Assembly: GCA_015501605.1 (NCBI GenBank)
Contig: JADNRZ010000005.1
Span: 1,488,001 to 1,552,000 of the forward strand
Direction: 5' to 3'
From: Panaeolus papilionaceus
Lineage: Eukaryota > Basidiomycota > Agaricomycetes > Agaricales
DNA length: 64,000 nt
Shown here one piece after another: positions 58,795 to 64,000 of the stretch (position 1 is its first letter; each line of letters starts with the position of its first letter). The notes under the pieces are model-generated. The model did no database searches, had not been told where the DNA came from, and worked only from the letters and a program-made list of their open reading frames with translations. Made by a program: the position numbers and the translations under genes.

Positions 58795-61700
58795 TTATCT
58801 TGTACTACGATTATTAGATCGTCCAAGTGAAGGTGCAAGCTGTGTGGCAGAGACTGGCGTCTGTCCTGTTGGTGAATTATTTTCAAGTCGAGCTGCCGTA
58901 CTTGGTCCATGAACCGTCGTGTTGATAGTAGGTGGCGGTCCACGTCTTCGTCTTCGTCGTCTATATTATCATCAGCAAAAGCTCCGCAGCCACGTCAAAG
59001 TAAAATACCTAGGGAAAATGGGACCTCGGGGCATAGGTCTCTCATCCAAGTCGAGAGCAATGTTAGCCGCCGCTTGCAATCCCTAAAAGTAAAGAAACCA
59101 TTCACACCGTCAGCGACTCCATCTCACAACCAACGGAACAACCAACAAAGAGCAAAACTGCGCAAAATGAACTAAAAATAATCCAAAACGTCAAACATAC
59201 CTCAATCCACTGAATGACATCCCCAACATCCTTCCCTTGCAATAAAAATTGCTCCCCTTCTAACCTGACACGAATCACATTCCTCCTCTTCAAATAGTCC
59301 TTCCCCAATCCACTCTCCGCATGCTGCATCGTATATACACGTATCAAATCACTCTGTTTCGGCATCGGAACTCCATTGCCCTTTCCTTTGCTTGAGTGGC
59401 TCGCTGTCTCCCTATTTTTACCCTTGCCCATCGTGGTCCCGCTCGTGCTATTTGACACCACATTGACACCTGAGACAGAAGACCCACTCGCATGGCGCAC
59501 AGACGCCGCATTGGCATGTGGTCCTGCACCCACTCGGAACCCGGACTGGGTGGATGAAGCAGACGACAGACCCGTGTTGCTCGCCGATACCGATGAGGAT
59601 GCGGGCGTAGTCGGGCGAGAAGACAATGTCGACGACTTGAGGGTGTGCGAATTAATCGATGGTGAAGGTGTAGTGAGTAGTAATGTCGAAGATGGTGAAT
59701 GCGATCTCAGGGACGATGAAGTATGTGTATTACTAGAAGTTGGCGTCGTTCTTCCACTACTGCTCGTCGGAATATTCAGAGATGAACGCGGTGAACGCGG
59801 TCGGGTAGGGCTCTGGGCAACATCGCTATTGGATCTCGCATGCCTCGTCGTGCCAGGTTTCAACAACTGAACCGCGAGTGTCAGTGCCGATTTCGAAGTC
59901 GGAGGGGGTGTACTCGATCCACTCTGCTGAGGTACATTCACCTGTGAAGGTGGATACGGCGCCTGACTCTGCCTCATCAACAACGTCGGGCTGCGATTCG
60001 CAATCTGCATCATGGTCATCGGCCGCGATCCACTCGTCCTATCGTCCAAATCCACACTCTTCCTCCCAGCAGCCGCATCACCTCCTCGAGTTTGCTGATT
60101 CGTCGACGACACTCCGTATCTCGGTGCATTATACGACGCTGTACTTGGCCCCATCGTCGCATCCCCAGCCCCCACCTTATTCTCCCACCACTCCCCAATC
60201 GCACTCACTCCAGAAGCTCCATGAGGCGGTTTATAAACCTTCAAAGCTGTCCCCTCAAGCACCACCAACACCCTCCTCCACTTCCTATCCTTCGCCTGCA
60301 CTCCAGGCGCAGAAAACTCCATCTTTCGGGGCATGATACCCATGATATGAATATCGTTCGTATAATGCGGCAACATCTCCCTCCCCTCGTCTTCTCTAGG
60401 CTCAACCCTCATCGCCGCTGCACGTCTAGTCAAGAACGGGGCAAGGTCAGGATCGGGGTACGGTGGCGGTTCTGCGCTCGCAGCTGTGAAAGTAGGCATC
60501 GAGCGGCGTTTGCGGAGCAATGGATGAGGGAGAGCGTCGTAGGCAGGTGCCATGCTTATCCGCTTGCTAGCCCTCTTGTTTAGTGCACCATCCTCATCGT
60601 GCCCAGCTCCGAGTTTAGTCCCCTCAGTGGCTTTAACGGCCGAGGAGGAGGATAAAACATCTTCGCTATCAGCTTCATTGCCCGTGTCGTTGATAGCGTC
60701 TCTTGTTAACACAGCAACAGCCGAGTGGGGTGGCGTCTTGCCTGGACCCCTGGGTAACGTCGTGAGAGTGGACGGTGGTGGTAGACCATCGATGATTGGG
60801 GCTTTCAGCATGCTATTCCTCTTGGACACCCGATCCTCATCCAACGGTGTGCCCTGCACTACAACCCTCATGCTCATCCTCAGCGCCTTCACCTTCCTCC
60901 TCCTCTCCTCCTCCGCCTGGTCTTCCTCCTCCTTCAATATCTTCTCGACCATTTCCTTCTTCTCAACAGTCTGCACGTCAAGGAGGCTCTTGGACGCGCG
61001 CCTGTACATATCCGGATGTTTGGTGAGTTGCTGCAATCTAGCGAGTGTAACAGAGAGCTTCTGGTCAGAGTCTGTTGTCGGCAATATAGGTGGTGACGGA
61101 TACATCAAGTGCTGCGGGGATCTCATACCACGATTATGATCGTGGTGAGCGACAGGAGTTGTGGCAGTCGAGAACCGAAGATGATCCCCTGGTCTTGGGG
61201 TACGAGGGGATGGCACGCTGGCACGGTCTGCTGCTACCACAGGTACAGGTTTATCGGAAACAGTTCGGCCAAAGTAGTCCATCCTTGGATTGCCGGCACC
61301 TCCTGCCGTTCCGGTATGTTTATGGCTGCCGCTACTGCTCCCTCCCCAGTAATGCCCGTGTCCAGCTATAGGCGTCTGTCCTGCATCCTCATACAAATCC
61401 TTTGCTCTCCCTTTTCCTTTGGCTCTCTCATGTTCTGGCGTCGGTGGAGGTTTATCCAAAAAGGAAAGATCAATACGTGCAATGTCGACTTTGGCGAGGT
61501 GGGGAGTTCTGGAGAATCGTTTGTGCGCTGGTCGGGAGAGATCACCATAGTAGGGCTCTAGCGGCGAATCGTCCAGATCTGCGCGTGAGACTTCATACGA
61601 GGATGACCGAGAAGGATGTGATCCGTCTTCATCGTCGATGCTGGTTTCGCTACTGAAACTGGGTCGCGAGTCTGCCAGTCCGTTGCGCTCATCATCTTCC

Positions 61701-63417
61701 GCATCGTCATGATCACTACCCTCGTCGCCCTCCTCCTCTTCCTCCATATCCTCGTCGTCCTCCATATCCACCTCCTCGTGGGCAGTGACACCCCTTCCGG
61801 TCCCATGTCTCGGTAGAGCAGGCATTGTATTCAATCCAGCACGCCTCGTTCTCGAGGTTTCACCTTGGTTTGAGGATGAACCACCGGCATTTGTAGGTGG
61901 CAGAACAGGCAAATTGAGAATAGGCAGTGGTGGAGGTCGTAATATGACGCTGGGTGAAAGCCTCCCTCCGCCACTATCTAAAAATGCAGTCAAACTGAGT
62001 CTCGGATTGGGAGGTGGCAAATTCAGCTTCGGTGCGCCGCTTTGCGTCCTCCGAATCGCAATGGGGTCAGTGGAAGTCGAGTTTGTGGATTCCATGGCTC
62101 CTGCACTGACAACCCTTATTACAGAAGTAGCCCGGTTATGAGCGACAGCTGGGACTGTGAGAGTGGTGCCGGTTATTGACGTAGTTAATTTAGGGAGAGG
62201 AGGTCCGCGACTAGACAGAGATGAATTTGATTTAACAAATGCGGGGCGGATTAAGGTTGGCTCTGGCTGAGGTTGCGCGAGGGGTGCAGAGCTCGACACG
62301 TTGGGAATAGACGTAGACTGGAGGGAGATAGAGGATGAGTTGATTGGCGCATCCAACACGTTGTGGTGGTGTGTCTGTGGTGTGTTCTCTAATGAGGTAG
62401 TGGAGATGCCTGATGCAGAGGAATCAACAGCAGATACGGGGATGGGCGGCACCGCTCGTGCGGGTTTAGGTGGATGACGGTGTTGTGTGGGCTGCTGCGG
62501 TCTACTGGCCAAACTATCGCTGCGAACAGGGATAGGGGTGGCTGCTGCTGCTGCCGTACTGCTTACTTTGACGTCATGCTTCTCCCTGATGGGTGTCTTC
62601 GGCCGGATGAGAGTAGATAGGAAGGATCCATTGCTGTTGGTTCGCTTTCTAGGTGCAGGGGATTGCATCACACCTGGAGGTGGCGGAGGCGGCGGAACAA
62701 CTTTGCTAGGGGTAACGTTGGCGTTGCGAGGTGGGGTCTGAGTCGATGGCTCCCTTGATCCAGCATCCATACTGCCGCCTCGCCGTCTTCCAAGAATAGA
62801 TAAACCTGTGTGGGTCCCACTCAAGAGTCCATTGGAAATAGACATCTTCTTGGAATGAGCGCTCACCGGGGAGCCGGTGTTCGTGCCTGCAAATCTTGAA
62901 GCCGGTGGAGGTCGAAGTACTGCGTCGTCTGAAGGCGAACTCGAGTGTTCTCCCTCTGTTGAGTCTCCACCACTGATTCGACCTGTAACATCCAGCGACG
63001 AGTCTCGTCCAAACCCTGGACGCCCGATTTCATGGGGGAACCCCAAACCCGGTTGGCTCATATACGGTTTTAAACCACCGCTGTGAGTCCGGGAATGTCG
63101 GTGTGAATATGGGTGATTGTCGCGGCGCATGTCATCGGCGTGGTTACTGTCATCGGCCTTGCGGACAGGAATGCGCATAATACCCCTCAAAGAGGAGAAC
63201 TTTTGCGAGAATTTGCTTCCCTTTGGCTAGAATTGTTGATAGTCGCAGAGATGATGGAGCATGATCAACAAAGGGTCCAAGTAACGGAATTACAATGAAG
63301 ATGTGATGTGATAACTTTAGTTAAGGTTTAAGAGAAAACATGGAGTTGACGCACAGTTTTGGTTGTCCTCGAAAGAGGTGAGCTAGGGCGCTGATGTTGC
63401 TGAACAGGATCTTCCAT
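58795..63417 (-). CDS. Large disordered protein with split PH domain
   Basis: Exon 1 (ATG 63417) encodes [20 protein letters not shown] and splices in phase to a 4-kb exon (63226-59201), then to two short 3' exons ending [13 protein letters not shown]; about 1430 residues. Most is Ser/Pro/Thr-rich disorder with a polyproline patch ([10 protein letters not shown]), and an acidic run ([19 protein letters not shown]). Near residues 980-1040 a PH-like first half appears ([38 protein letters not shown]). After about 300 residues of Ser/Thr-rich insert the second half follows ([60 protein letters not shown]), ending with the PH alpha-helix. A basic RRRRRRG follows. Such proteins are found in basidiomycetes; membrane or cytoskeletal recruitment is inferred from the PH fold. 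Confidence 0.85.
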
Positions 63418-64000
63418 TATGGTGATCTTCCGAAGTTCTTCGTTTGGCTGGTAGGTATAGCAGAAAGGGTAAGAGAAGAAGTGGGTCTGGGCTGGTTAAA
63501 AGGAATGGTGCTTGATCTGAGTAAAGGGCCAGGATGAAAAGCTGTTGGCCTAGACGTGGATATGAAAGGCGAGCAGACGCAGCGTGCTTGCTTGCTTGCT
63601 GAGCACAAATAATTGATGTGTTGCTGTGCTGTTGTGTGAAGTGTCCCAGGAGGTGATTGAAAGGCTAGCCGAAGACGGGACTACAAGTGCTGTCAACTTG
63701 TACGTCGTCTACGGTATGTGTGGATCTTTGGAATGGAAATATGTGGATTTTGGCCAAGCGTTCTTTTTTTGGGAGAACATAAAGTGCTAATGAGTGTCGT
63801 CGTGATGACGAACGATCATGAACTGTAACACACCGATTAGATCACCCGGATTTCCACACCAAACCACGTTCCCAAGAATACTTGATAAGTACTGTATCAG
63901 ATATATCCCAATAAGCAAGAAAGCAAAGATTTGACTGTCGACTTGCAGTAAACGCTGACCAGAGGAGTTAAAGATAGGCTATTGTTGGAAAAGGTGGTGG
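63418..64000. other. Upstream region of PH-domain gene
   Basis: No gene is supported up to the window edge; a short open frame at 63417-63608 (-) runs into the 5' leader. A short repeat GCTTGCTTGCTTGCT lies at about 63585-63600. Confidence 0.45.

Noticed and set aside
60552..61139. 195-codon plus-strand open frame inside the PH-domain gene
   Set aside because: Shadow of the long minus-strand exon; Ser/Leu-rich low complexity with no features.

Overview
The window is eukaryotic nuclear DNA from a filamentous basidiomycete, most likely an Agaricomycete. Nearly every gene is broken by short (about 45-70 nt) GT-AG introns. There is a secreted GH7 cellobiohydrolase with a C-terminal CBM1, and several predicted proteins have the single-pass or multi-pass membrane layouts common in mushroom-forming fungi. 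No rRNA, tRNA, CRISPR or intact transposon was recognised. All gene models were spliced by eye from donor/acceptor signals and reading phase.

Layout. 1-1325 (+): 3' part of an enolase-superfamily sugar-acid dehydratase (ENOSF1/L-fuconate dehydratase type). 2395-3193 (+): unknown protein. 4142-6376 (-): M24B Xaa-Pro peptidase with a membrane anchor and an unresolved N-terminal junction. 7911-9489 (+): single-pass membrane protein with a PPPY tail. 11018-14485 (+): bHLH transcription factor. 15282-16073 (+): small four-helix membrane protein. 18123-19797 (+): GH7-CBM1 cellobiohydrolase. 20768-21907 (+): unknown Cys-motif protein. 22918-23630 (-): membrane protein with an apparent frameshift at a G8 run. 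24697-26701 (+): MFS transporter.

27-42 kb is the accessory core. Four tandem nematode/amoeba-type GH25 lysozymes lie on the + strand (27091-33553). A single-copy YVH1/DUSP12 phosphatase follows on the - strand (33955-35786). Three tandem Chalaropsis-type GH25 lysozymes, also on the - strand, complete the block (36277-41793). All seven have signal peptides and TATA-like boxes, so this looks like an expanded secreted bacteriolytic arsenal built from two unrelated branches of one glycosidase family. A cutinase-type CE5 esterase follows (42495-43321, -).

44-64 kb is mainly housekeeping: RPC19 (RNA polymerase I/III), an unknown conserved protein, RPA3 (ssDNA binding), an ASCC2/Cue3-type ribosome-rescue factor, a small secreted protein, a small conserved acidic protein, protein phosphatase 1, and a long disordered protein with a split PH domain. 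The gene-poor stretches (6.4-7.9, 16.1-18.1, 51.8-54.2 and 54.5-56.7 kb) hold AT-rich or low-complexity DNA in which no gene could be supported.
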